NCBI GenBank assembly: GCA_034440615.1
Contig: JAOTOM010004617.1
Coordinates: 301,150-365,149, forward strand
Direction of reading: 5' to 3'
DNA from: Ashinkailepas kermadecensis
Lineage: Eukaryota > Arthropoda > Thecostraca > Neolepadidae
Length of the DNA: 64,000 bases
Shown: piece by piece, positions 1 to 11,124 of the stretch
Layout: each line of letters begins with the position of its first letter
Numbering within the stretch: position 1 is the first letter of the stretch
Position numbers and translations under genes: made by a program
Notes under the pieces: model-generated
Told to the model about the DNA's origin: nothing
Database searches by the model: none
Seen by the model: the letters and a program-made list of their open reading frames with translations, nothing else

Positions 1-1875
1 ACCAGAATTTATGGGACTACCGATAGAGATTTTGGGTCACATGCGCGATATTTTTTGTGTAGGGCTTGGCGTTAGTTCGCTGGGCGCATTGTACTTATCT
101 GAGCCCCAGCGCGATTTTGGGGTTCCCAAAATCCCAAATTCGCAAAATTTTTGGGTTTTGGGCAAGTTTTCGGGCCCGGTGCAAGTTTTTGGTGCCGGCC
201 GTATTTATTTATAACACCTAATTCTGTGGCCCCGACACGAATTTATGGGCCCCAGAACCACTTTTGGGGTCTCCAGCGCGATTCTTGGGTTCTTGGGAGC
301 CCACCTCTTTAGGATGGGGGGGGGGGGGGAATTTACCTCTTTGGAATGCTACTGCGGCTGCTCAACGAGTCTTTTTTTCAGCCGATGGCACCCTTCAGAG
401 TAGAAATTCCCTAAGAAGAACGGGTTTACTCAATGAAGTCCCTTTGTGATTTTTTTGGGTCGAATTATATTTTTTGTAGGCCTCCTGCGCGATATTGTTG
501 GGCCCCGGTACGATTCTTCGGGCTCCCGTGTGTTTTTTTTTCGGTCCTCCAACGCGCTTCTTTTTCGTGGCCCGACGCGTTTTTGGGGTGTTTGGCGCAG
601 TTTTTGTGGCCGCAGAGTGAAATTCCGGGCAGGAATTGATGTCCAGACTTGTGAAATCCAGCTGCGTGTGATTTTTGAAATCCAGCTGCGACTTGTGGGG
701 CGCCGGCGCGCCTTTTGGGCCCTCAGTGTGATTTCCAAGTGCAGCGGTACGACGTCTTTGGGTCTAAGTACGATTTTTAGACCCTGTCGTCATTTGTTGT
801 TATCCCTATCGCGAGTTTTAGTGGACTCGACACGTCTTTGGGGGCCCAAGACGTTTTCTTTTCTTTTGGAGCGATTGCTGGGACCCCGAAGTTATGTTGC
901 GTATCCAGACTGTATTTTACTTCGTTGCACCGGTTTTATTTATTGGATGTTTTCGACGAGACTTTTGTGGCCCCGGTGCGACTTGTCGAGCCCCTAGCGT
1001 GATTTTCAGGGTCCGAGGAACGACTGTTTTGTACCCTCAGGCTCAGGGTCATTTTCAGCGGGCCCGGCCCAACCTTTTGTGGTCCCCGTTGTGATTTTCT
1101 AGAATCTCGGCAGGACTTTTTTCGGTCCCTTGCGTGACTTTCGTGGCCCAGGCGCGAGCTTTTGAGCCCCACAGTGTGATTTTTCAGGGCCACAGGCCGT
1201 CTTTTTGAAGCCCCCATCGTGATTTTCAAGAACTACGGGACCACTTTTTGTACTCCCAGCGTGATTTTCAGGGACCCCAGCCCAACTTTTTTGGGGCCCC
1301 AATGCGATTATCATGGGCGTCGACCTGACCTTTTGGTACCCAGCGTGATGTTTTGGGCCCGGCCAGTCTTTTTGGGGCCCACCGTCATTTTCGGGGGTCT
1401 CGGCGAGACTTTTTGGTCCCCAGCGTGATTTCCAGGGGCCTGACCCAACCTTTTAAGGCATTGCCGTGATTTTCTGGTACCCTGGCACGACTTTTCGGGA
1501 TCCCGGCGCGACTTTTTGGGGCTCCAACGGTATTTTCAGGGGCCCGGTCTCACACTTTCGACCCCTCAGCGTCTTTTTAGGGTCCCGGAACGATTTTTGA
1601 GGTCCCCAATGTGATTTCCAGAGGCCTTGGTGGGATTTTGGAGCCCCCAGCGTCATTTTCAGGACCCCATGCGCCACTTCTTGGTGCCCCCAATACAATT
1701 TTTATGGGCCCCGGTGCGATTATTGGAAACACCAGCAGGATTTTTAAGGAGCCTGGCGCTATTTTCGAACCACGGCGCGATTGTTGGGGGCCCACAACCT
1801 TTCAGGAGGGGGGACTGCTCCAATGCCCCACTTCGGTACGCCGCTGCGCGTGGCCCGATTATTTTATAGCTTAGC
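1..1875. repeat. GC-rich degenerate tandem array, family G copy 1
   Basis: The block is an oscillating array in which a short unit like gcgcgattttggggcccc recurs about every 20-25 bases, often as a two-part unit of about 45 bases with alternating forms (gcgtgattttcaggggcc and gcgcgactttttggggcc). Open frames occur on both strands because stops are rare in this composition; none resembles a protein. Its right end (1795-1875, cacaacctttcagg... then a gcccc-rich run) matches the right end of the copy at 39985-41195, so this is one end of a larger dispersed element that begins before the window. Function is unknown. Confidence 0.8.
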
Positions 1876-1950
1876 AATGACGTTTATGGAATACATCGCA
1901 CACAATCTACTTTAACGTGCCCATTTAGCTGCTTGCAACACAAGTAGTGT

Positions 1951-2289
1951 TCAGAAATATACACCCTGCAATTGGCCTAAATTCACATCATTATCTTCGG
2001 GGTTCTTAAATCTCAGCCTGGACGCACAAATCATTGGACGATGAAAAGACATCTGAACTTGCTGGACGAGGCCGTGCATGCTCCGAATACCTCCTGTCCC
2101 AAACGTGGCATTGATACTTGTGCGTACCTTCCCCGTAGGTATTGGAGAGTAGTACTGACAACTGTCGTCATTTCCGGTTATTTGCGGCATTGCACAATCT
2201 GGAAACAAAAACATGAAATGCCCGTTCCCGAAATTGTTCTCAATAGATGGCGCAATAGTGGTGAATCTCAAAATCTGAACACATATCAT
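1951..2289 (-). CDS. Candidate host exon or gene fragment, unrecognised
   Basis: A 112-codon minus-strand frame lies in unique-looking sequence between two repeat blocks. Its composition is protein-like (DDSCQYYSP, NATFGTGGIRSMHGL, RPMICASRLRFKNPEDN) with spaced cysteines, an N-glycosylation-type NAT and no low complexity. A polypyrimidine stretch ending in AG lies inside the frame just before the DCAMPQ codons, and a strong donor-like AAG|GTACGC follows the PTGK codons, so if real it may be one or two exons of a multi-exon gene rather than the whole frame. I do not recognise the family. It could equally be a chance frame. Confidence 0.2.
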   Translation of the reverse strand: MICVQILRFTTIAPSIENNFGNGHFMFLFPDCAMPQITGNDDSCQYYSPIPTGKVRTSINATFGTGGIRSMHGLVQQVQMSFHRPMICASRLRFKNPEDNDVNLGQLQGVYF

Positions 2290-2763
2290 GTAACAAGGGC
2301 TGAACTACAAGCGATATGAAGTAGAAATGATGGATGTCGTAAATGAGCAGGTGGTGCCCTCGATGGCGGCAAAATAAATATTGTGCCAAACTTATTCATT
2401 CAATTTTTGTTGTCCTAATCTTAAAAGTATGAAAAACTGCTACCAGAAAACGAAATCCCGTTGCTTCTCAAATTGTTTATTTGACCGTTATGGACACTTC
2501 GAATATTTCAAAGCACTTTCATTTGTTTCCATATTTGTCCTTCCTCAGTGCCAAGTGAAGTGGCTTAAATCCGAGAAGAAACAAGCTTTTGTGCATAAGT
2601 TAAGTCAAACATTGGGTAGTTTAGCCACTGTCAAATGGTCCGTGGGATATGAGCCCGCCAGGGCTCACAACAGGCTTCCAGCGCTGGATGAAGGGCCGTG
2701 CTCGATAGCTTAATTACGCATAACTATGTTAGGCTACTAATTAAATTTCGCATTAGTAATAGT
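2290..2763. other. No feature recognised
   Basis: AT-rich sequence with short frames on the plus strand (for example 2381-2713) that lack recognisable domains. Nothing supportable is seen. Confidence 0.5.
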
Positions 2764-2905
2764 ATAGCATAGTAGTAAATTTATTAGATAATAAAATGCA
2801 TAGTAGTAAATATACAACATTGTAGTAAATATATAACATAGTGGGACATATATAACATAGTAGTAAATATGTCACATAGTAGCAAATATATTGGTAGTTA
2901 GAAAG
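2764..2905. repeat. AT-rich minisatellite (catagtagtaaatata)n
   Basis: Seven or so diverged copies of a 15-20 base unit around acatagtagtaaatat follow each other directly. Confidence 0.8.
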
Positions 2906-3013
2906 TACACTAGCAAACATATTAGGCTAGACCATTTTGAGCTGTGGCCGCTGAGGGCCTGGGCAGCACGGACAGCCGGACACCAACCTGCGCCGGTCGG
3001 CAATCAGACGCCT

Positions 3014-3054
3014 GGAGTCGGAGTCGGAGTCAGAGTCGGAGTTGGAGTCGGAGC
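3014..3054. repeat. Hexamer repeat (GGAGTC)n
   Basis: About seven GGAGTC-like hexamers in tandem with a few substitutions (CAGAGTC, GTTGGAGTC). Confidence 0.85.
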
Positions 3055-3228
3055 TGCCACCGGCACCGCCAGCTGTGTCAGGCGGCTGACATCGCACTGC
3101 AGACTGCAGAGTGGTCCAGATGTTGGCATCTGTTGTCATATTGTGTGCGTGCTAGCAAGTTGGCATTGCTTCCAATCTGGCTGGCGTCTCATTTTCGGCT
3201 CCCCCCCTCCCTCCTTTGAAAATTTTCC

Positions 3229-3298
3229 CGGGGGACCCCCCCAAAAAAAAAAAAAAAAAACCCAAAAAAAAAAAAAAATTTTAGAAAAAAAAAAGACA
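3229..3298. repeat. Homopolymer-rich low-complexity tract
   Basis: Runs of G, C and long runs of A (18 and 15) are broken by short C and T runs. A retroposon tail is possible, but no body is recognisable upstream. Confidence 0.7.
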
Positions 3299-3299
3299 G

Positions 3300-4600
3300 G
3301 ACTGGAAGTGGATCTCATTATCAGCCATATGTTACCATATGCTATAGGCCATCAGATCATGCTGCTTCCTCTCCATCCAGCTAATCACTATCGGATAATG
3401 ACCTCTAGCTTGGGTTGTTAGTCAAGCATGTCTTCATCTGGAAATGTAAGGCGTCGATTTTTTTTTCGGGTGGGGGGAGTGTATCATTCTTTGGATGGCC
3501 AAAGTTTCAAAAGGGTTATTTCGGACGCTGCATCGCCAGACACCGTAGACATCACAGACATCGCCAGAGACGGCCTTGCCGTCTGATGCTGGGGACACGT
3601 GCGCTCCAGACCAGTGACCGGTATTGACCGTCCGCCGGAGTGACGTTGGACGATGTCGTTGGGCCCCTGCCGACGGCCCCAACGCCGGGTCAACAGCTGC
3701 GGTTGCTATCGGCGAAAGCGATAGCATCGGAGACGAAGCAGCCGGCCGGCACAGCTACAGTGCCGGCGGTCGTATGTTATGTCCAGGAAGTCGTAGCTGT
3801 TGCAGCCGACGGCTGACGTTTGCAAGCGTGAATCCAATTTGAAATACTGGGCCGACATGGGAGCCCTCAACGTTTGTTGCAACTTCGAGGGACGGCAAAG
3901 AGCATGCAATAGGGCCATTAACCCAATTCCGCACCGTCATAGTTCCGGGATCGCGAACATGTAGATTCACTTCTTGATAAATATGCATTTTACCTTACAA
4001 GGTTGAGCATGTCTATTAATTATGTGGTGTACTAGCGGAAAGTTTCTTTTTGGTATTGCTAAAAAGCTGTGTTACCAGCAGTGTTGGTAGTATAAAGCTT
4101 TGGAAAGGCCATGCACAATCGTCATGCCGATATCCCGTACCAGCGCCAACCTGTCAACTGACCTGACCCATCAACTTGAGGACCTAACCGACCCAGCGGA
4201 AGTACCCCCCCCCCCACTACGTAAGTACTGTGCAACTCTCAGATAATATAAATATGTCACTGGAAAACAATCATCTGGAAATGGAGATCACGTAAGTTTA
4301 CCCATAATCAATTATCAAGCCGCCAGAGTCTCACAATTTGTGTGGTGCGTAACGCCTGTAGTATGCGTACCACCGTCATTCTCGAGTCTGATTTGACGGC
4401 GGTTCCAATACCCCTGCTCTGAGAACTTTCACTGTCCCGCTCTTCGCGCTCCACCGGCTAAGTACCCCGGTCAGGTCCCCGGTCCTATACGGCGACATCA
4501 TTTCCCGACCGTTCGGACCCGACTATGATCCGCCCGCCCATGTTCCGCGGCACCGCACCCGAGGCCCGTTACCCGTTCCTCTGGTCCCCGCTAGCCATTC
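3300..4600. other. No gene recognised
   Basis: Mixed unique-looking sequence. A GC-richer part at 3540-3960 has overlapping short frames on both strands with no recognisable domain, and a C13 run sits near 4206. Nothing firmer can be supported. Confidence 0.4.
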
Positions 4601-4625
4601 CTCGCCCCGTATTTGGATTCCGTTC

Positions 4626-4826
4626 CCTGCCGACCCACTGCCCACTTCCGTTCCCTGCCGACCCCACTACCGACTTATGTTCCCTACCGACCCACCACCC
4701 ACTTCCATTCCTTGCCGGCTCACTACCCACTTCTGTTCTCTACCGACCCACTTCCCACTTCCGTTCTCTGCCGACCCACTACCCACTTTCGTTCCATGCC
4801 GACCCACTACCCACTTCCGTTTTGTT
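4626..4826. repeat. 28-bp minisatellite, about 7 copies
   Basis: Unit tgccgacccactacccactt plus about 8 bases (cgttccc-like) repeats with point changes. 28 is not a multiple of 3, so periodic S-L-P-T-H-Y-P-L-P peptides appear in all three plus frames; they are products of the array, not a gene. Confidence 0.85.
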
Positions 4827-4994
4827 CCACGGTTTTCCCTTCTTTTCCGACAAGCAAGGCTGCACTGAGACATTGCCAAACATCAATTTCGGCCTTCTTA
4901 GCCGGTTCCAAAGGCATCGATGGATCGGTGAGTTTGCCGGAGCCAACTTTATCGGTCGAAAATTGCACCGTCGCACGTGCTGCCACGCCAGCCA

Positions 4995-5545
4995 AACCAT
5001 GGATGATGTACGCCTGGATTGGAAACTCCGCGTCGGCGCCTTTCATCTGCGCGAGTCAGCGGCACCAACCTGCCACCTAGCGGAGCGTAAGTAAAAATAC
5101 GGAAATGCGGCCAGTTTTAGGCCGTACGCCTATGGGAGTATTGGGTACGCAATTCGTATTCGCATTTTTTCCAATTGATTCAGCCACCCCATGAGGATTG
5201 CATTTGGCTTTCATGATACAGAATTGATCAAGGAACCTTGCCGTTCACTCCTTATTGATTTATTACGCTCCGTTCCGAAGTTGCGAAGCGAAGTGATCCG
5301 TGAGTGGGAGCCCAATTCCCCGAAAGGGTCGGCCCACCGATGTTGATTTCTTAAAATCATCGGAAGGGGCAAAGTACATGAAGGCTATAAGCAGACAAAA
5401 GTGAATAGGAGGGGGGTGGGGGGTACATTCCATAGGCTCCCATGCTAATAGTTGAAGTGATTGCGGGTGGAATGAAGCAAGGATTGAGGGGACAGTTTCA
5501 CCCTCAAAGATATGAATGGGCGGTTCTGCTTTCGCCCCACCCTCC
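4995..5545 (+). repeat. Left arm of a 1.6 kb long inverted repeat
   Basis: From the catggatgatgtacgcctgg at about 4998 to the ttgaggggacagtttcaccc at about 5490 and somewhat beyond, this arm aligns by eye to the reverse complement of 6075-6615. Shared blocks include taagtaaaaa.acggaaa, tttttccaattgattcagcc, tttattacgctccgttc and gcccaccgatgttgat. The arms have diverged by point changes and small indels. Minus-strand peptide FEGETVPSILASFHPQSLQL in this arm is echoed as FEGELPPQYLSNPPPQLFQL in the other arm, which suggests an old dispersed repeat present as two opposed copies. Confidence 0.75.
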
Positions 5546-6074
5546 TTGCTCTCTAGATATGTCGCTGATATTTTCTTGGTGGAGTGGGCTACACAACTGA
5601 ATGGGAGAGTATATACTTCAGCGTACCCACCAGTCCGCAAAGAGGATTGAGCGGAAGTTCCATGGAGGGTACAATCCCCCTCCCCCCTACACCATGCCAC
5701 TGACATATTTATGATTTTGCCAAGGAGGCGGCATGTCTCCAGAGGGGCGGCTCTTGGTCCAGAACATTTGGACGGGGTACACTCCGATCTCCCAGATGGG
5801 CAACATTTGTTTTTGTCTGAGGAGTGTCTTTCGCCGAAAAATTCGCGGCGTGCGTTCGGACTCTCAGAGGACTGCTGTTCCCAGGCCGAGAGGCGCGTTG
5901 CGCTGATAAATTCGAGGAAGTGGGTGCACTGGAACCTCCAAGAGAGGCGACCTTCGGGTCATCAGGGGCGCCACTTTCGCTTCCTCCCCATTGGATCAGC
6001 CCTTGCAACATACCCTAGCTGGCAACGCCACTACCTCTCGGCGATTCGCTACCATTTGCCAGTCGTTCGACTGA
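5546..6074. other. Spacer between the inverted-repeat arms
   Basis: About 530 bases of GC-richer sequence with short frames on both strands. No domain is recognised. It is the loop if the two arms fold back. Confidence 0.5.
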
Positions 6075-6615
6075 GAGGTGTTGTTTTATATACCTTTGAG
6101 GGGGAGCTGCCACCTCAATATTTGTCTAACCCACCCCCGCAATTATTTCAACTTCTAACATGGGATCCAATGGAATTTGGCCCTCAATTCATTTTGGTCC
6201 GCCCATTGCCTTCATGTACTTTGCCTCGTCCAATCATTTCAATATCAAGAAAAAGATAGAGAGATAAAGATCATCAAGATATCAACATCGGTGGGCTGAC
6301 CCTGGGGGCGAGGTGGGCTCCCTCTCACAGAAGTCTTCACTTCGCACCACGACAACTTCTGAACGGAGCGTAATAAATCAATAAAGAAAGAACGGTAAGG
6401 TTCCTTGCTCAATTCTGTATCATGAAATGCCGATGCAACCCGCCTGGGATGGCTGAATCAATTGGAAAAAATTCCAATACGAAATGGGTACCCTGTCCTG
6501 GAATAGGCACACGTCCTAAAACCGGTCGCGTTTCCGTGTTTTTACTTACCCTCCACTAGGAGGGCTAATACGCAAACAGCTGTTGGGTTTAATCCAGGCG
6601 TACTTGATCCATGGC
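6075..6615 (-). repeat. Right arm of a 1.6 kb long inverted repeat
   Basis: Reverse-complement partner of 4995-5545. The match stops just past ccatggatcaagtacgcctgg (read on the minus strand), giving similar arm lengths of about 540 bases. Confidence 0.75.
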
Positions 6616-6749
6616 CAAACTACCGTACCAAATATTGTATAGCTGAATGCAACTTACGCTGTATACCGGGAATTACAGCTGTGTTATAGGAAGTATGGAA
6701 AAGAAGTTGTTAAAGGGTAGCGTAGGTCAGATCAAGTGCGGTGTACTCA

Positions 6750-6860
6750 GGACAGGTCATGCTAGGTTAGGCTAGGCTAGACTAGGTTATGTTAGATTAT
6801 ATTATACTAGGCTAGGCTAGGTTAGGTTAGGTTCGGTTCGGTTCGGTCAGGTTACATTGG
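6750..6860. repeat. Degenerate TTAGG-like pentamer repeat
   Basis: Runs of taggt/taggc/ttcgg pentamers (gctaggttaggttaggttcgg and variants). TTAGG is the common arthropod telomere repeat; this is a short interstitial, degenerate block, not a telomere. Confidence 0.75.
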
Positions 6861-6869
6861 AATACATTG

Positions 6870-9290
6870 AAGTACCTTCACGACTTTGAACATACCAGCA
6901 TGAAGTTGGGTTGATGTGCATGTATATAATTTATGCAGTGCTATCTTGGTGTGCATCTATGCAATTGTCGCAGCATAGGCGTAGGAACGTTTCAAAAAAT
7001 GGGTGGGCCAGGGTCAACAGCAAAGGCGCACCCATGAATTTCGCAAAGTACATGCATGGTTGAGCACTTTTGGACAGAGAAACCGATAATTTTAATAGTG
7101 AACACTCAACTCACCGCTAAGGGGTGGGGGCAGGCCACAGGACGCGCCGATGGCTAACAGCAACATGTGGTCTGAAAAAGAACCATCATCGCGGTATAAG
7201 TACTGTAAGGAAGCTTACTTTCTTTCGGCATGAAATTTTCAATATTCCTACCCGACAGGGCAGCAAGAGGCAAGGCGTCGAGCCAGATCCCGGCCACCAG
7301 CTCCCGCCCCATTCTATGACCTGTTTGTTAGGAATAAACACACCTGAACCCGACCCTCAGTACGTATCCCGATCAAAGGTGGCATCTGGAACAATTCCAG
7401 CCCCACGTTGGAGCCAAAACATCGGACCGTGAGATAGTTCAACAACCCTCAGTGGAAAATTTCCAGCAGACCGTCCTGAAGGTCCCAGGCGGCTTCACGA
7501 TGCGCGTGGCCCGTGGGGAAGGAAACGGTGCACTCCACCAATCAAGAGCGGGAGCTCAGTCCGAAGCCCTGGGAGTGGCTAGATAAAAAAGGCGGGGCTA
7601 CAGCGAATGGAGGAAAACTGGAAGACGGACAGAAAAACGCACTCTGGCTGGCTCACACTCTCGAAGGCGCGCTCTCACTCACTCGGGCAGTCTCTCGCTC
7701 ACGGACGGAGCGATATCAGGCAGAATCGAGACGACAGAAGAGGCCAGACGACCAGCAAAATGTGAGTGCCATCGGTCTGCCATGCCTTCTTCCTTCTTCC
7801 AAACCGGCCTGTTTTCCATCACAGCTATATCCCTCTGAGCCTAATTCATTGTTGAAAGGAGCAACCCGTCTCATGGGGGGGGGGGGCAAATATACCAAAT
7901 TCGATGTGATGTGTGGGGGAGATATGTGCGACACGGCCGGTGGCGCCGACGTCGCACGCCTCGTAAATAAGGGTAGGTTATAGAGGTGAGGAATTGGATG
8001 GAGAAGGCGTGTGCCAGGAACGTGTCCCAGTCCTGTTGGCGTGCATTGTAAATACCTGTAAATATATTACCCTTGATGATAGAAATGTTTGAGCGCACCA
8101 GCAGAGACACGGAGCTGTTGCCCGGCCTTTGACGGGCATAATTACGCTGAACGGGAATATTTGGGATATAAAGGGGTGGGGGGTTGGGGGAGCATAGCTT
8201 GGGCTAACGATCAGGGATACTAGGCACAAATCGGATCCTAACATCCGCTTCACAGGACCCCGGGCCGGAGTGGGTCGTGAAAATGACCATCGGTCGGTCT
8301 GTTTGCCACACGTTGAAAACTGTGTGTGAAATATCCCTGTCTTCCCCCTCCTCGTCCAAAGCGTTCGACCCTCACATTAACCAGAGCTAAGGAAGTAATA
8401 TTGTGGCCTAACTACCCACCGTGGTGCAAACTAATTCAAAATCCACAAACCCTGGGAGCGTTCTCCAGCTGTGCGTTCAGAGACGAACTTTCGTACTCAC
8501 CCAGATAGCATTGAGGTCGGATGCCGAAGGCCGAGTCAGCGACCGTCCGTAGGGATTAACGTCAATCAATGACGTCAGGGTACGACCCTCCCATACCAAC
8601 GGTAGCATAGAAAATACCTCGACAACCAGGTGGACGGAGGGGAGGATATTTACGGCCAGAATTGAAATGGCGAGCCGTGCCTCGAGGGCTGAGGGGCGCG
8701 CGCCGCAGAGGGGTACGTGAGGGGTACGTTTTCGCTGAGGGGTATGTGTCACGCTTTTCCCTCGGATAGACGAGAATAGTACAGTGGGTACTATTCCGAC
8801 ACAAGGGATGATGATCACATGATGTTTGATATTTGCCTAAGAAGTAACAAACAAAAGTAACAATGTGTGGAGAACTTGTCTCGTGAATATTTTAAAGGCA
8901 GAACTACCTGGACTTCGACCTGATGAGCTGGGACAAGACCATTTTGGCATCGTCGCCCTAGGCCAAGGTCATATCATGAGATCGATATTTTTCCATGGCA
9001 TGCTTTGTAAAAATCATGGATCTGTCGGTATGGAAATGGTCGACTTGGGCTCCTGTGGCACAGGTTGTGCGATGTGGGGCTTGTGGGGGTTTTGCTCTCC
9101 CTCTTCCTTTGCATTTCATTGTTCTCCTTCGTCACGCGCAACGAGTGCAACAGCAGAGCTCCTGCCCATCCAGTTTGTGTACGGACTAAGCTTCACCCCA
9201 GGTGTTCCTGCGCAAAACTTGTTCCGCCCCAAAACTTGTTCCGCCCCAAATGAATACACGACGCTGGCATGTTTCGAATTTCTATTGTTA
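6870..9290. other. No gene recognised
   Basis: Unique-looking or old repeat sequence. A 156-codon plus frame at 7513-7983 is low-similarity and compositionally odd (ends in a G-run segment) and is not called. A TATA-like agataaaaaa near 7580 followed by a ctcactcactcggg block could be an old LTR promoter, but no LTR ends were found. A short direct duplication acttgttccgcccca occurs twice at about 9217-9249. Confidence 0.4.
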
Positions 9291-9390
9291 CAGTGATGGC
9301 AGCCGATACTGACATACGGTGGGTGATGTGGTGACACACGGTGGGTGATGTGATCACACAAAGTGGCACGAAGAAAGCAGATACATATAT

Positions 9391-9436
9391 AGGGAATTAT
9401 ATATATATATATATATACATATATATGTAATTCCCT
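9391..9436. repeat. TA-rich hairpin
   Basis: agggaatta and taattccct flank a TA microsatellite, giving a small perfect-ended inverted repeat. Confidence 0.7.
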
Positions 9437-9465
9437 TATTTAATTAGACACAGATAAATGTGCTA

Positions 9466-10330
9466 TAACCCTCGCCCGTATAGGGGGGGAGGGTGCAACC
9501 CCCCCTAAGGTTTTTTGTATATTCCTTCCAAACCGATGAACGGATCGCTCTGAGATTTTCAGTACCCTCTGGGGCAACCTTTTGACGACGTTTGGTGAAA
9601 TTTTTTTGGGAGGTCATGTCAGGTCACGGAGTTATGAGGTCATAAAGGGGAGCACCGACGACCAGTTTTCAAAGTTTTCACCTCGGAAACGCCGATTTTT
9701 TAACGTACTTAGCGTAATTATGGGCATATAATGAAAAACACAGATGCCCAGATGGGTTCCCATTGAAAAATAATGTTCCAAAAATCGGTGACCTCGGTTG
9801 ACCTCGTTTGACCTTTCGACCTTTTGTAGCTGACCTACGGTAATTTTTCGTGCTGAATTCTAATTCAGCGTTCATTTTTACCCTAGGGAACTTTACACTT
9901 CGAAATTGGAACCACTTTTCAAAAAGTTGGACATTTGGGGTCACGGCTTTGACCTCATTTGGTGCATGACATATTGGTCGGATCACATCGTGTAACATGT
10001 CGTTATGTTCGCAAGGTCCAAATAAACATATTTTCGGCCATTTCGTGCATATTTAGACAGTAGTGTCGATATAACTGACGATTTTCTTAGGAAAATGCAA
10101 CAAAAATCCATTTTAGACCTTTGACCTGACCTGGAAGGTTAACTATTGACCTTAGAAGGTCATACTGAATCCTAATCGCGAGATCTCGGCTAGATCTATA
10201 ACTTTGGTCTTTGGTTCGTTTTCGTAACATGCACGGTTTCGAATCGCCAGGGGGGTGGTCGTACCAACCCACCCCCCACCCCCCCCTATACGACCGAAGG
10301 TGCTAAAATGCTGCATACCGGCGAGGGTTA
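9466..10330. mobile_element. MITE-like element 1: TAAC termini, AGGTCA repeats
   Basis: The two ends are inverted repeats: TAACCCTCGCCCGTAT on the left and, reverse-complemented, TAACCCTCGCCGGTAT on the right (15 of 16). If the outer TA is the duplicated target, the element is TA-flanked like Tc1/mariner-type elements. Just inside each end are G-run/C-run sub-hairpins. The interior has no open frame of note but has many AGGTCA or TGACCT hexamers: 9611 and 9621 (spacing 10), 9789, 9799 and 9809 (spacing 10, minus sense), and 10122 and 10127 (overlapping). It is non-coding and non-autonomous in appearance. A similarly built element lies at 15329-16238. Confidence 0.65.
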
Positions 10331-10344
10331 GCATCAAAATGTTT

Positions 10345-10387
10345 GTTGAATAAATTATTTTTGCTACAATTTTGTTTTTAACTCACA

Positions 10388-10441
<54 letters not shown>

Positions 10442-10480
10442 ACATATATATAATGTGAGGTGAAAACAAAGTTATAGCAA
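10345..10480. repeat. Fold-back repeat around a TA microsatellite
   Basis: gaataaattatttttgctac on the left and the reverse complement of gttatagcaaaagtaattc on the right enclose (TA)n at 10391-10437. The same gttatagcaaaa motif recurs at about 10560 and, inverted, in the 117-bp units that follow. Confidence 0.7.
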
Positions 10481-10666
10481 AAGTAATTCATTTCGCAGAT
10501 ATTTTGATATTAAAGCATCCTATATATATATTTATACATATATAATGTGATGTGAAAACAAAGTTATAGCAAAAATATTTTATTCCACAGACAGTTCAAT
10601 GTCGACGCATCTTAATCTGTGTTTAATTAATGAAGGGAATTAGTATTTAATTAGACACCAACGAAG

Positions 10667-10900
10667 ATGCTCTCACATCGAAACATATGTACAATATATT
10701 ATTTTTGCTATAACTTTGCTTTCACCTTACATTATTTATCATTCGTCATGAACTGTAATTGTTGGTATATATATACAGATAAGATGCTCTCACATCGAAA
10801 CATATGTACAATATATTATTTTTGCTATAACTTTGCTTTCACCTTACATTATTTATCACTCGTCATGAACTGTAATTGTTGGTATATATCTACAGATAAA
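10667..10900. repeat. 117-bp tandem duplication
   Basis: Two units (10667-10783 and 10784-10900) start with atgctctcacatcgaaacat and differ at only a few positions. 117 is a multiple of 3, so a duplicated 39-residue peptide appears in one frame; this is not evidence of a gene. Confidence 0.9.
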
Positions 10901-11124
10901 TGCATGTGCATGTGCATAAACTAATTGACTAAAAAAGCATTAACGAGATGAATGGTTGTCAATGCATATGCAAAGCAATAAGTGAATAATACTTCAATCC
11001 ACATCAGCATGATGCACAAACTGAATCATATATACCTGACACACATCACCTAACTTCAACATAGCACCCAGGTCCTGCACTGCAATAGGTATCCGCACAG
11101 AATAAAATTTCGTTGTTTTGTTAC

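Noticed and set aside
446..997. 183-codon open frame at the window start
   Set aside because: It lies inside the GC-rich degenerate array; comparable frames occur on the other strand and the peptide is just a translation of the repeat unit.
4525..5094. 189-codon and 155-codon frames rich in S-L-P-T-H-Y-P-L-P
   Set aside because: They translate the 28-bp minisatellite; all three frames give similar periodic peptides.
7560..7780. Possible solo LTR with TATA-like box
   Set aside because: No TG...CA ends, second copy or target duplication could be found.
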